64,000 nucleotides of DNA. It comes from Flabesymbios commensalis. Its lineage: Eukaryota; Annelida; Polychaeta; Terebellida; Flabelligeridae. Below are positions 1-14,000 of the stretch, piece by piece. The notes beneath the pieces were generated by a model. The model was not told the DNA's origin and did no database searches. It saw nothing but the letters and a program-made list of their open reading frames with translations. Position 1 is the first letter of the stretch. Each line of letters opens with the position of its first letter. Location of the stretch: contig OZ024905.1 of the NCBI GenBank assembly GCA_964017125.1, forward strand, positions 39,660,869 to 39,724,868, written 5' to 3'. A program made the translations under genes and the position numbers.

Positions 1-164
1 CTGTTGCAATAGATAATGTTCAATTTTTAACAATTTTGTGATAAACATGTCTAATATGCACATTCCAGGACAAAGCAAAATGAACTAAAATCTTAGTTGT
101 AGAAACACAAGGTATAACAGTGTCATCAATTTTAAATAAATCGTAGAATCAACATTCTGAAGTC

Positions 165-800
165 TCTGTCTAGTGGCTACAATCATGGAACAAAATTTTA
201 GTTTACTTGGTAGGCCTACCATATCATTTCCTCTACACCAATCAAAAGCATTTTTGTGTTCAATAAGTTTTACATCATCACATATGTATAGTAGCCAGAG
301 CTACATAATCGGTAGGCCTATATGCATATCGATATTTGATCAAATAGAGGCATCTCGCTGATATGGAATAAGAGAACAAAAAGTAATGGTCCAAGGATTG
401 ATCCCTGTGAAACACTAGATATTGTTTTAGAATCTGATAATGTTTGTTGTATACAAACATTTTGCGATCTTGAATTGAAATAAGAAGTGAACCACTTGAT
501 GGTTTCATTGTTACATCTGTTACATCTTGCAATATAATATTGTGATTAACAAGATCTAAAGCTTTACTCAGGTCTAATAGAGTCATATTGTCTGATGGAA
601 CATAGACTACTATGTATGTTCTATGCATCAATAGTTTGAGTGTTACTAACAATGGTCAAAATGATATGGTACTTTCACTTAATGACTTATGTATGAGGGT
701 TTATTTTTCTTCAAAAAGTAATTTTGGATTTCTGGGAAGTGATACTGTTTTTTGCTTAAAAGCACATTATGTTTACTGTAAAATGGGATTATAACATTTA
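165..800 (-). mobile_element. Decayed LINE reverse transcriptase fragment
   Basis: Read on the minus strand, about 610 down to 520 encodes LDLSKALDLVNHNIIL. This matches the conserved LINE reverse transcriptase block usually seen as LDLSKAFDTVNHNILL. Further along (about 420-375), in a different frame, SQGSILGPLLFVLL matches the next conserved block, usually PQGSILGPLLFLLY. The blocks are in the expected order but the frame changes between them, so the copy is a pseudogene with at least one frameshift. Only part of the finger/palm region is present; I see no endonuclease and no YADD box. The outer limits are estimates. It lies upstream of the STXBP1-like promoter in opposite orientation. The clade (Jockey/CR1-like) is not resolved. 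Confidence 0.7.
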
Positions 801-1899
801 GTGATGACAAAATCAAACACAGTGGAGCTTAAAGGTCTTTTATGTTTTTTACTGATAGGGGTTGAAAAACAATACCCCCACATCACCGTAAAACTCCATT
901 ACCATTCCTGTAATGTTATAAAAAGTAGCTGATAGGTCAGTCAAAATATTATCTGCAAACTATATTTTTTTACACCCCAGGCTGACTTGAAAGTCAATAT
1001 TATCCTGGATAACCCGTATATGTGCTACAAGTTCAGAACCCACCTCCTCCCTCCTCCTCCCTGGCCAATTCACAGTTGATTCAGGCGGCCCAAACAATCT
1101 GACCTGAGTGTGACCTGCACACTGGAGTCAGTAAACCGGTGACGTCATAATGAATATTCATGTTGCTCGCACCCCTCATTTATGTACCAGCTTAACACAC
1201 ACCTGTTGTCAAGGTCAGACTGGTAGTCTGACGGTCAGACCTGATACGGCAAGATGAAGCGAGCCAACTATATGCAAACATTAAAAAGAAAATTAATAAA
1301 TAATACGTAACAGTTTAATTTATGTTAAATTACAATGCACAAAATTCAGTATAGAGTAGCTCTATAGGCCTATAGTTGAGGACATGTAGGCCCCCTATAT
1401 ATTTTTTTGTATATTTTGGCTGCTTAACATGTCGGCAATAAGTAAATGTGGAAAACACTGTAGCTGTAGAAAATAGCAAAAGGTAAGCTATCACTTCGAT
1501 AAAAAACATTCAAATATCAAATATTGCTTGAGTGAGTGACTTTTTTGTGTGTCTGAACATGAGGGGCACATTTTTCAAACAATTGTGTAGGCTACCACCA
1601 GGGAAAAAATTATAATTGGTTGACTAAGTCCACCAGCCTCATCCCTCCTCCAGCGTGACACTCCACATAGGAGGTACTGCTGGAGTAGCAAATTCAAATT
1701 CAAATCCATATTGGTTTGTTTTAAATAGGCCTACACCCCACACACAAACTATGATTATCAGATGTGTGGTCAGGGTGGGGGGCACCTTGAGACACTGTCT
1801 GGGTGCTTCATAGTTTTATATTTTATATTTTCGTTGTAGACATATATGTATAAGCATGATATGCTCTTATGTCAATAAAAATCTATGCATAGCCTACAT
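801..1899. other. Upstream non-coding stretch; one CRE-like site
   Basis: I see no coding sequence here. A perfect TGACGTCA palindrome (CREB/ATF-type site) lies at 1140-1147, followed by a short A/T block. The stretch 1035-1065 is a CT-rich run. The region immediately precedes the CpG-rich promoter area of the STXBP1-like gene, so the CRE could be regulatory, but that is inference. Confidence 0.35.
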
Positions 1900-2063
1900 T
1901 CGTTCTTTTGGTGGGAGTTCAGTTAGAGAGCGACCGTCAAAGTCGGAAGGCTCGAGCAACCTGTTTTCATGGCCCGCTATCCCGAACAAATAAACAAACA
2001 TGATTTTCTTCAACTCACCAACAGATGGTGCAGAAGCAGTATTATGATTAGTAAATATTCAAG
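1900..2063 (+). promoter_or_regulatory. Probable promoter/5' UTR of the STXBP1-like gene
   Basis: CpG dinucleotides become frequent from about 1915 to 2300, against a CpG-poor background. The start codon at 2064 sits in the context caagATGGCG, which resembles the YY1-type AAGATGGCGGC element often found over translation starts of TATA-less promoters. I see no TATA box. The exact transcription start cannot be read from the sequence. The assignment rests on the position of exon 1, whose splice phase and amino acids fit exon 2. Confidence 0.5.
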
Positions 2064-5000
2064 ATGGCGCTGAAACAAGCAGTTCACGATAGTGGGTGCT
2101 ATTTCTGTTAAATTTAAATAGTATCTTATTTTATTTCCAATGTCTCATATAGTTTGCTAGAAAGTATATACTACGTTGTATAGCCGTGTTAATTTTGATA
2201 ATTAAGTCGAGCCTCTTTCTATGGTTATCACTGCTAAACCCAACTGACGGCGTCGCTCGTGATCCGTCCGTCGGCGTCGTCCGAGTCCTGACTGAACAGA
2301 CTGAAGCTGAGGCTCCGACATCACGACAACAGTGTTTATAGGCCTAATTCGGGGGCGGGGAAAGATATTTTTTTACAAATCTATCTAATAGATGAACCAC
2401 ATTCTCCGTCTAGCGACGAAAATGTGGTCCTTCGCTAGGGTGGCCAAAGTAAAATTAGAAATCTAAGTCTAAAATAAAAAATAAACACCTTCACTCTTGC
2501 TCTTCAGACAAGTTCAGTCAATCAGTGTATAGGCCCTAGGCCCTAGGGTCTAGCCTATAGTAAAAGTCACTTTAAATTTGTCACTTTCGCGTTGCATGTT
2601 TTTCGCTCATTGCTCAAGCAATTTTCTTCCGATTTTCACGACATTTGACAACAAGGATAGGTCTAGGCCCTAAGCGTTAGTTTCTAGTCTTACAGCACCT
2701 GCCCTGCAAATTTCAGGGAAAATATTATGTAGATCTGCCGGTAGTTTAAAAGTTAGACCATTTGACATGTATTTTTTGCGAATTATGACGCTCTTCTATA
2801 AACCCACTGCACTCTATCAGCTTCACTCACAAAATTCCACTACATGTCAAATGGTCTAACTTTTGAAATACTCAGGGTAGGCGCCGGAATAGTTGAAAAG
2901 AGTGCTTGCAAAATTTCATGGAAATTGATTCCGAATTTACGGGGAAATCAGCGAGAAACACCCAACGCTGGTGGAAGTTGACTGCAACTAGGCCTATATA
3001 CTACACAGGGTTTCCCCCAGAAAAATGAGAAAGCATCATGGTACTTGGTGGTTCGGCTTCAGCGCGCGGCGCGCACAGTCTAGGGGGTCTGGCGGGCATG
3101 CTCCCCCTTGAAATTTTAATCAGAAAACCTCTTTATCTGCATTTTGATAGATACTGAGTGTTAGTTTAACATTTAAAACCCTTGTGATATAGACCACGAA
3201 TTTTCTCATATGGACAAAGCAAATTATTTTTAAATAGGACTAGAAGGCCTATGCAGTGACGAATGAAATATGTAGTGTCTAGGCCTACTTTGTCTAATTA
3301 TGCCCCTGTATCAAACTATGATAACAGAGAAATACCATGAGATAGGGGCCTGAGATGATTCTTGTCTGACAAGACTATTGCATTAAATAGCATTGTGAAT
3401 AATTAAAAACTGGACTAGCCTACACTTTTTATTCACAAAAATGAATTCGAAAAAATCTTTAGACCATTAGACACTAAGCATAACGTAATGATTCAGAAAT
3501 TGGTCAATACGAGATCTGTTCTTGAAATAGCATGCTGCTTGTTTGTGGTTGAGATAGAAATAAATTCATTAGGCCCTAATAGATCAGTGCCACGCCGTTG
3601 GATTATCATGATTATCATCAGAACTTGCTATGTCCAGAAAACAAGTTGGTTTAAATACAAGCATCTGGTGACATCAGCCCAGCCTTTAATGAACACAAAC
3701 AAGGTCGGCATCACTTGTTTTGCTTTCTGAGAATATCATAAGTTTCACCCCAACTTATCTCAGCCAGCACGCTTCATTGCCTAAGCAACGCTGTGTTGAC
3801 GTTGGGTTTGTGTAGACACGGTAGAGGATTGTGACACACCAGGCGTATCTCTGTTATCGCGGCAAACACGGCAGGTGGAACAACGCGCTTTAATGTTGAG
3901 CCAGCATTGCAGGCGATGGACCAACATTAAGTCAACGTACTCCACGTACTATACTGTAACTATCGTGTTTGCTGGGCGAATGCGGCCAGCCACACACTGA
4001 TAGACCCGCCAACAGTGTCTGACCACGTGACATCATATGACCACTGGGCATGCGCACAGACGAGCCACGCACTGCCATGCGGCAATACAGTAGGCCAATG
4101 TAATCTAATGCTGCAAGATCTAAAGTTGATCTATATCGCTGGACATCGCAACACGATGCCAATGTTGTATGGAATTTCCTGAAGCGTCACGGCACTTAAT
4201 GAAGCGTCATGGCACTTACTGAAGCGTCAGGGTAAAAAATTAAAGCGTCATGGGGCCGTGACGCTTGGACGCTTTGGGGGAAACCCTGACTATATAGTCA
4301 GTAGGCCTATAGAACTGAATCATGTGAATGAGCTGATAACAAAACTTTTTCAATTTTCAAGATCAACTGGATGGTTTTCGAGATATTGATGTTACTTTAC
4401 CTCTATGCCCGAAAAAGGCACCCCCTTTCTGACGGCCAATCGCAGGTTTTGACAAAATACGCTTTCTTAGCCTTTTTTGTCTATTCAGATCTGTGCAATT
4501 GATATATATATATAAAATTGTTGAGTCTTTAATTAAAGTACATTTAAGTTAAACTAAAGTAGACTACACCATATTTATCGTAAAATTAAAACAATATGAA
4601 TAAAAAACTCAATAAAAGAGTTATAGTCTTTTAAAATTCTGAGATTGCATGTTTTAAAGGCTAATTTTGGACGGGTCCGGGTGATTTTTGCTAAATCCAC
4701 CAACTTGACAAGGACATATTCTGAAAAATATGATTTATATGATTGAAATAAAGTGATTTTCTGTTAACAAAAATCACATAGGTTAGATTAATCACATAAT
4801 ATCATCATTTATACTATCCAGAATTTTTTTTTAGCTGGACTGAAAAGGCAATATCTTTAAATTTTCACAAAATGCCCGAAAAAACCATCATTTTTAGTGA
4901 TTTTTCAGTATTTTGCTCATATTTCGAGGAAAAACATCGAAATCACACATTATCACCTAATTTTTTTAAATTCAGGTCTTCTCCCTTAACATGATCTATT

Positions 5001-8000
5001 TAATTTTTTTTTTGTGCTTTCTAAAATCTAGAAACTCCGACATGCTTAATAAAATGTCGTAAAATTTCAGCTAAAAAATTGACAAAAATCTAATATCAGT
5101 TAATTTTATCTCAAGGTTTTTCAGTGCTAAATGGCATTAATAGATAATGTTAAAAGTTTACTTGTAGGTTACAATAATCAATAAAGTATCATTAGAAATA
5201 ATAACAATGAAAAAAACAATTATAATTGAGAAGTCAAGATCATGAAATTTTGGAAAAAAGTGAGAGAGAAAGGCGTTATTTTTGGTAATTTTTCATTTTT
5301 TTCTCAATATTTTCGTGAAAAATCATGCTATCACGCATTATCACTCAAATATCAGAAATTTAAGTCATTCTCTTTAACTCATAGCAGTCTGGCCGTTTTG
5401 ACATATGACGTCTGTGTGGTCTGGCCATTTTTGTGATTTTGAGACATATTCTGATACTCCTAATAAATATAAATTTAGAATGATGGCATAAATATTTCCC
5501 ATATACCACATAAACACATATAATATATAACAGGAATACACTTCAATTAATTGGCCAATATGATGTTGCCATGGTAACCAACAGCCATTTTGTATATGCT
5601 AATTAGGTGAGCAAATTTTCGTAAATTTTGTTTAAAAATGATATTTTTGATATCCGATGAGTTTCAAGAGTACAGCATTATATCAATTCACATAAAATAT
5701 ATTAAAATACATCACAGACGGTTCGAAGAAGCAATCAATAGTTCTATACATGTATACAAATTAATAGGGTGAACAAGTTATTACCATGGGGTATAGCAAT
5801 CTGTCTAAATACCCTGCTCAGGTTCATATCAGATTTCATATCTTGAGATGACATTCCCAGCTTATCTGGGAAATACCAAAAGCCTGAGCCTGGAGTTCTA
5901 TGTTTAGTTTAGAAACGGTTGTGACGCAGAGAAATCAACCCTTTATGTTCTAGGTTCTCCATGCTGTGTTCATAGTTGGGCAAGTGATGTCATTTGGTGA
6001 ATGGCTAAACATTTTCGCTAGGTCCGAGCTGGGCTCGGACTTAGACTGCAGGGTCATAAATTACAGGTCCGAGCTGGGCTCGGACTTGGACTGCTATGAG
6101 TTAACATGATCTATTTTGTCTATTTTTTGGATGAATTCTAAATTCTAGAAACTCCTGTCAAAAGGCCTATTTTTTAGCCCAAAAATTAGATAAATTCAAA
6201 ATGGCAGCCATCGGAATCGCCCAAAAAATGAAAATTGGTCAATTTCAACTCTCGCTTATTCAATGCAAAAGCACAGTAATACCTAATTTTTAAAATCTTT
6301 ATTTTGTATACACTTTCTTTTATATCTGCAAAGCTGCTAGAAAAAATATGTTGGAACAATAATGCTAAAGCTGTTTGTATATGGAGTGTTTTTTTCTTTT
6401 TTGTCCCTGTCAAGTCAGCTAATACACCGCTTTGGCCACCCTACCTTCACCTGTGAATGTGACCACATTTTCCCGGTTTCCAGACATTTCAGCGAATTTT
6501 CGCATCATTGCCAACATTGGGCTTGGCATTGCCCCTGCCAGTGGCAGTAGCAATGGCAGTGGCATACTCATAGTCATTTCGCCCCCGTCATTTGGACGTT
6601 TCGCATCATTGTTATTTCGCATCATAATCATTTCGCCCCCGTCATTGTTGGACGTTTCGCGTCATATTAATTAGTCATTTGGCCGTCATTATTCCATTAG
6701 CCCTTTCACCACTGAAGCCCGTTTTTATATGCTGAATGCTATGGCATTCAGCATATAAAAACGGGCTTTAGTGGTGAAAGGGTTAAGGCACTTGACATTA
6801 ATATGGAATCTAACTCCTAAGCTTAAGGCTAAGCCTGATAAGGACTAGTAACGTCACATATTACACTTTAAAAAAATACTGAGTGTCACATTACCTCTCA
6901 ATCGATTTTCATGATATTTAGCAGGGACTATTTTCGGGTCACCCGCCAAATACCGTGAAATTTCCATGAAAAATATTAAATAGTTTAAAAGTTAGACCAT
7001 TTGACATGTAGTAATTTTCTAATTACGACGTCCCTCTATAAACCCATTAAACTGGTTATTTAATTAAAATCCATTTATGTCCTGAATTGCATTACACGCC
7101 AGATAGCAAATTTCACTGTATTTGGATATAATCTGTAAAAAAAATCGTGTAAATCAGTTGAGAATTGACTGAGAAATCAGCGAAAAACATGGGATACAAG
7201 TTAATGTGATGACGAGTAGGCCCTATATATATATGTTTTTCAAAACCCCATAGTTATCGTAATATAGTAGATTTCGCATCATAGTCTTTACCTAGCAAAC
7301 ACGACATATTTAAAAAATCCATAGACACGAACATGATACAGTATAGTATGCCTACGTTGACGCAATGTTGACTTAGGGCTGGACCATCGTCTGCAATGCT
7401 GGCTCGACATTAAAGCGCGTTGTTCCACCTGCCGTGTTTGCCGCGATAACTAGGCTTACGTCTGGAGTGTCACAACCTTCTAATGTGTCTACACGAACCC
7501 AACGTCAACACAGCGTTGGCTAGGCAATGAACTGTGCTGGCTGAGATAAGTTGGGGTGTAACTTATGATATTCTCAGAAAGCAAAACAAGTGATGCCGAC
7601 CTTGATCAAATGTGTTCATTAAAGGCTGGGCCGATGTCACCAGATGCTTGTATTTAAACCAAAGTGTTTTCTGTTATTAGCAATTTCTGATGATAATCCA
7701 ACGGTGTGGCACTGATCTATTAAGGCCTAATGAATTTATTTCTATCTCAACCACAACAAACAGCATACTATATTGAACAGATCTCGTATTGACCAAATTC
7801 TGAATCATTACGTTATGCCTAGTGTCTAATGGTCTGAAGATTTTTTCAAAATAATTTTTGTGAATAAAAAGTGAAGGCTAGTCTATTGTTTTTAATTATT
7901 CACAATAGTGCTGGGCTACATATTTTATTCGTCACTGCATAGGCCCCTGATCATAATTAAAAAAAATTTGCTGTGTACATATGAGAAAATAATTAGTGGT

Positions 8001-11000
8001 CTATATCACACGGGTTTTAAATGGCAAACTGGCATTATAATTTTTATATATCAGTCTACCTACATGCAGAATCAGTGTTTAAGTTTTTTTTTGTTAAAAG
8101 CCACCAAAATTCATATAAAGAGGTTTTCTAATTAAAATTTCAAGAGGGAGCATGCCCCCAGACCCCCAGACTGTGGGCACGGGAAATTGTGCGCCGCGTG
8201 TGAATTGTGCGCCGCTTGCAAATAATGCGCCGCGCTGAAACCGAACCGCCAAGTACCATGATGCTTTCTTTTTTTTGGGGAGGAAACCCTGCTCTGCAGG
8301 CACATGGCTGTGCAGCAGGGGTACTCCGGTAGGACAAGCCCAATAAAACTGAACTCGTTTTTCCTAGATTGTTGGTCATCACGGACGATCGGACAGGGCC
8401 AATTTCGAGCCCTGGGATTGGCCCTAAAAAATTTCAGCTTGATCAAATTCAAAATGGTCAGCTGTCGATCATAATGAACTTTAATATGCCTGATATCTGA
8501 CAAATCGTGCCAGATAGCTAGACCATTAAATATAGAACAAAATGTTCAGTTTCAAAGAGGGATATGCCCTGAAAAATTTCAACTTGATCAAAAGAATGGC
8601 TAGGCATTGACTATCTGACATTATGAGGGATGAGATTTTCCGCAGATCCATGGATTTCCGCCATTTTTCGCAAAATAGTTTGATCCTAAAATCTGTGCAA
8701 ATTTGTGAAGAAATTCTTGTAGGTATGAGGGGGAGCTGGCTTTTGAGTCTTGGAATTTATAAGAAAATCAGAACACTACATTTCGAGGTCATGGCGTCAA
8801 CAAGTGAAGGCATGGCGCAGCGCCATTTAAAAAATGCCAAGCTGGAACAATGCATTGGTTAGTTATTTTCATCATTTCCTGTGACAGGGTATGAATTTGT
8901 ACTTTTGCATTTTGTAGAGATTATGAGCGATGTGATTCGCTCGGTGAAGGGCAGTGGTCGAGAGCATTCTAAAGTGCTGGTATTGGATCAACTGAGTATG
9001 CGTATGATATCAGCATGTTGCAGTATGACAGAGATCATGTCGGAAGGCATTACCCGTGAGTTCTTATTTTATTAAAACACTCACTTGTATATATATTATA
9101 TATTATACTAATGCAATTTCCCAGGAAACACAAGGAATTGAACCAGTATTGGCTTGATGTTGGTCCACCCTCTGTGATTCTGACTCAACATCAAACCAGC
9201 TTTGGCTCAACACTTTAATGTCTCGTGCTTGCTGGTCTTTTTCTACATGTTTGTCATCAATAAATCATTTTAATTTAACATTGCATATATATAGGTACAA
9301 ATTTGTGGATGAAAAGCACCAACTTTTAATAAATAATGATGTATTTTCAGGCACTTATTTGACTCAAAGTGAATAGTTTTTTGATCGATTGTTTTATGAA
9401 TTTCTCTTTCTCATTTTGTAGTGGTTGAGGACATAGGAAAGAAAAGAGAGCCTCTCCCATCACTGAGCGCTATCTATCTATTGACTCCAATAGAGAAGGT
9501 AGACTTATCTTATAAGCTTTCATTTTCTTTGTGATTTAGTACAGGCTCACCTAATTGCCTCTTAAATAATGTTACCCTGGTTACTGCACTCGGTTATATT
9601 GCAACAAGTAAGATTATTTCAATCAGGTATCATTATGTACCAATAAGAACTGATTGCAGTTTTGTCTCTTATGCAGACCGCAATGTTATTGTTCACTTCG
9701 ATTAATAGCTCGGAATTGTGTAAAATCTTTGACCCTCTTTCCCGCAAGACCTGTAAAGAGATTAAATTTTGATAATAATCTTGAAAGTAAAGAAATATCA
9801 TCACTAATCTTCATCACAAATGTCATCAAATAATGTTTAGAAACACCTTGATCAGTCATCTTTTCAAAAACATTATTTGAAGTATATTTTGAATGTGATT
9901 GTTCCAGTCTGTGCGTATCATGATGGCAGATTTTCAGAATCCGAACAACAGACACTATTTGGATGCTCATGTTTTCTTCACAGAAGGTGAGTTAAAAGTT
10001 GCACATATGTCTATTACATTGTCTTTTGTATTCGGTATGTTTATATCATTAACCAAGCACTGATCATGATTCTTATCTTTGTTCAACAATATCCTAATAT
10101 ATGTGCCACAGATTTGACACATCTGAATAATTTTCACTTAGTGGATAAACATTCCAATACATGTATAATTCTGTGTAGAGTACATTGTCTTCTATTTTTT
10201 TGTAGCTTGCCCTGATGAGCTTTTCAATGAAATTTGTAAATCTACTTGTGCTAGATTTGCTAAAACGCTCAAGGAGATTAACATCGCCTTTTTGCCATGT
10301 GAGAGCCAGGTATGTAGTTTGATATTCTTAAGTTTTTTTTTATTGGGAACTGGCCATTGATATTGAATTATTCAAAACTGAGAGACATGTTTTCTTATTT
10401 TTTCAGATGTTATTAGTTTTTAAACAGCCAATGCTAACAGATCTGACAATATTATCATTCAATGTGTTTATGTGATACAAATGTAATGTTTGCTCTACAT
10501 GTAAAATGTTATAACATATAAATGAGAATATAGCAATAAAGCATGAGAGTACATTATTTTAATGTAGAAGAGAACCTGCTACCATCAGCCACTCTTATGA
10601 CCAGCCAATCCCCTATAGGAGGCCACTTGACCATTATCCAACATGCCATGCCATATATTATTGGACCTAATAGGGGCAGCTGTCTATCTTCAAAGACCAC
10701 TTTTCAATTGTCTTAAATGTGGCTTCTCATAGCAGGTTCTCCTGTATACTCTTTCTTGAATGAACAGCCATTTTTCATTATTTGTCAAACCTGGCACATT
10801 TAAAAAAAAACCTGGATGATTAAGATGGACTTTGATGATGTGTATAAATAGCATGAAGTAGTAATAATAGGTTGTTCAACTTGTGATGTAAGTTTCTAAT
10901 GAGAAATGAGAAATCGAGATGATGTAGACATTGACATTTTGCCACCTGAGTACCTCTAAAACTGCCCCCCTTCACTTCGGGGCTTATGATATGTCATACC

Positions 11001-14000
11001 TGGTTGCCTGGGACGTTCCTGTTTATTAGTAGATCAGAGCAAACTTTGCACTGGGCAGTTCTATCGGGCCAATGAATTTGATGTCGGGCACAACATTTGT
11101 TTCATTTCTACTACACCCTTCCCGGTGGAATTGTACATTTCCACTCCGGAGACTTGTTGTGGGAGAGGGACTGTTAAGGCCTAAAAAAAGTATTGTTTGT
11201 TTCCGATTTCCGACCGACCCTATCAAAACATGTGCGCCCCAAATTTGTTTTATGGATTTTTTTTTTTTTAGGAAATCCGTAAGTTAAGGGATGAGTTACT
11301 CGGCTGTAGTCGAAGTAACTAAAAAAAACGTTACGAAAAGGAGAGGGGGGTTAAAAAGCGTCCAAAAAACAAAAAATCGTTACGTAGTGTACAAATAAGA
11401 CATGCATGGAAGTGAATTTGGCACCAAATAAAAAAAAAAAAAATTCTTACCTACCGATTGGTTGAAGTGACAAAAAATAAAATAAAAAATAAAATAAAAT
11501 AAATTTCTTACCTACCCACTGGTTAAAATGACAACAAATCGGAAACAAACATATATTTTTTTTTGGCCTAGTGGCATTTATTAGAATGAATATGGTATGG
11601 TAATGTATGTTTTACTACAAAATCAATACATGTGAACATATTTTAGGTATTCTCATTAGATTCACAAGAAACTTTCCAGTTCTTTTATAACCCGACCAAG
11701 CAGAGTGGGCGCCTCTTCAATCTTGAACGCTGTGCCGAGCAAATTGCAACACTGTGTGCGACTCTTGGAGAATACCCTGGTGTAAGATATAGCTGGTAAG
11801 ATTAGTTTCATTGCTTTATTACTCTCACCTGGGGGCAGAATATTAGAGTATTGTTGAACCTTCGATTGTATGTGTTCATTTTGTCAAAACAAAATCATCT
11901 TGTTGTCAAGAGGTAACGTACTTAGATTAACTTTTTTTAGTCATTATAACTGTTAGTTAGTTCTTTCGACTTGATTTGAATAGTTTTTGGTCTACAGTCA
12001 TTATGAATGTTTTAATTCTTTCAGTGCAGGGACCTGTCTACAGACTTCAGATTCTGGCGTACAATGAGGGTCCCCGTGCTGAAAGGGTTAATTAACCCTT
12101 TCAAGCCTGAATTTACCATTGTCATCTTCATCCACTACAAGTCGTGAATTGCGACAGCAATTCGCGGCTTGTAGTGGGTGAAAAATTAATAAAAATTGCC
12201 ATGTATTGGTAAACAAGTTTCATGGAAATTTGCATTCTATAACCCTTAGTAGTAGGAAAATTAGGGCTGATTTCAGGGATGTAAAATGATGCTTTAATGC
12301 ATCGTGAGGGCTTAAAGGGTTAAGACTGTTATACATTTTATTAAAAGGCCCAGTGAAGTGATTTCAGCTCAAATGGCCATATAATCAAAGTATATATCCC
12401 AATGACTAAAATATGAATATATTTTAGACAACACATTATCATTTATTATGCAAATTAAAAAGTGAAAATATACACATTCTCTGGGCTGCGTGTCACTTGC
12501 TAGCCTAAAATTAAAGTATCATCAGTTCAATGTTTCTTGCTTGTTTGGGTTGTGGTCAAAACTATTTTCGATTTTTAATAAGTCTGCATGAAAATGAGTC
12601 GATGCTGGATGTTGGCCAGAAATTGTTCCTTGACCACCAACATTTGTATTCCTATATCTGCATTTGGGCCTGCGCAGTATTTTAAATTTTCAAGTTCTGC
12701 AACAACAGTTGCATGTATGATAACCAACCAGACAAGAGCACAATGCATGACTTCAAAAGTAATCTCCGCCCACCACTTTTGGATTTTCGAATATTTAATA
12801 TTTATCTCATTACATTAAATCTCACTTGTTTATCACTCTGATCTCTAAAAATTATTCAAAATGAAGTGAAGAGTTACATTGTGGAGATAAGGTCTGGCTT
12901 CTTAAAATGACCATATGATGTAAACATGTCCATAGACTAGAACTGCAAAAGTTTTTTAATTTTTGTGCTGCGCATTTACCAGTTAGGCTAGATATAGAGA
13001 CAAAATTCCTGATTTCTTATTTTTTACAACCATATATTGTATTATAGATCTCCAATTAAACGACCATGGGGAATGGAAAGTTTTAAAAATATTTTAAAAT
13101 AATCTGGCTTCCACAGTCTTTTAATGGTCGCTCCCTTACACATGTTACATGTAGATATGTGTGCCTAAATTATGAAACTTTCAATCATCTGAATTGATTA
13201 ACTGTGATCTGACATCGGTTGGTTCTCATGGTCTTACCAACCAATTATAACCGATCGTATATTGGTACAAAATTCCAACCAATCCACATCTCAAAGTGTG
13301 AATATTGTTTCAGTGAAGCTGACAGAAATGCCGAATTTGCTCAACTTGTGCAACAAAAATTGGATGCTTATAAAGCTGATGATCACACTATGGGACAGGT
13401 CAGTGCCTTCATGAAAATGCCTGGGAAAAGTCTTGGCCACAGGCAGAAAATATGCAGAATTTTTTCTCCTGATAATATAACAAGATCATAACATTATAAC
13501 CAATTATATATATTTAAAATTTTTTATGTATTATATTTTTTTTGCCGAATGTTTTTTTAAGACATATAGATGTAGTTTCCAGCTTGATGAATAAAACATA
13601 GTACAAAACAATCCCGTAGTATCTGAGTACAAGGTTTTCACCTTTTCTGATAGGGACCACAGAAAGACAGATCCCAGCTGGTTATTCTGGATCGTGGATT
13701 TGATCCAATCTCACCATTACTTCATGAATTGACATTCCAAGCCATGGCTTATGATCTTCTTCCTATTGTCAATGATGTATACAAGTAAGGAAGGTTATTT
13801 TTTATCTGAATTGTAATCATAAGATCGTCTAAGATTAACAACAAGGCATGGCAGGTCAAACAGCTGTCTATTGCTATCACATTAAAAACTACTTTATTAT
13901 TAATGGCATCTTATAAAGCTTGTTAAAAAAATGTTCAGTATAATGTTAGTTAAAATCTTACCAAGTAATGACATCATATAAATGGAGCTGTTAGGTATAA

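Larger units (their letters stand above)
3006..4280. mobile_element. hAT-like non-autonomous DNA element, copy A
   Basis: It begins CAGGGTTTCCCCC at 3006 and ends GGGGGAAACCCTG at 4280, a perfect 13-bp terminal inverted repeat of the CAGGG type common in hAT elements. No perfect 8-bp target duplication is visible, although ctatata occurs near both ends. Inside are a nested MITE (3862-3978) and subterminal repeats near the right end (about 4178-4270). No transposase is seen. The left ~970 bp reappears inverted at 7275-8291. Confidence 0.65.
2092..8917 (+). other. Intron 1 of the STXBP1-like gene (6.8 kb)
   Basis: The donor is gtgggt directly after the first base of a Lys codon at 2091; the acceptor is tttgtag at 8911-8917. 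No convincing exon lies inside. It holds two related hAT-like elements in inverted orientation, two members of a palindromic family, a duplicated small hairpin, a TTAA-type hairpin and AT-rich low-complexity DNA between 4300 and 6690. About 4895-5010 and 5280-5395 are diverged copies of one another. Intron 1 is by far the longest intron of this gene, as is common for first introns. Confidence 0.8.

Noticed and set aside
3005-8291. A single 5.3 kb foldback transposon spanning both inverted arms
   Set aside because: Copy A has its own two terminal repeats (3006 and 4280), while copy B is a truncated partner. Two separate elements in inverted orientation explain the data better.
8791-8857. In-frame ATG exon directly upstream of exon 2 ([15 protein letters not shown]...) with a 60-bp intron
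   Set aside because: The splice phase would work, but the protein does not resemble Munc18 N termini, whereas 2064-2091 does and has a CpG-rich promoter context.
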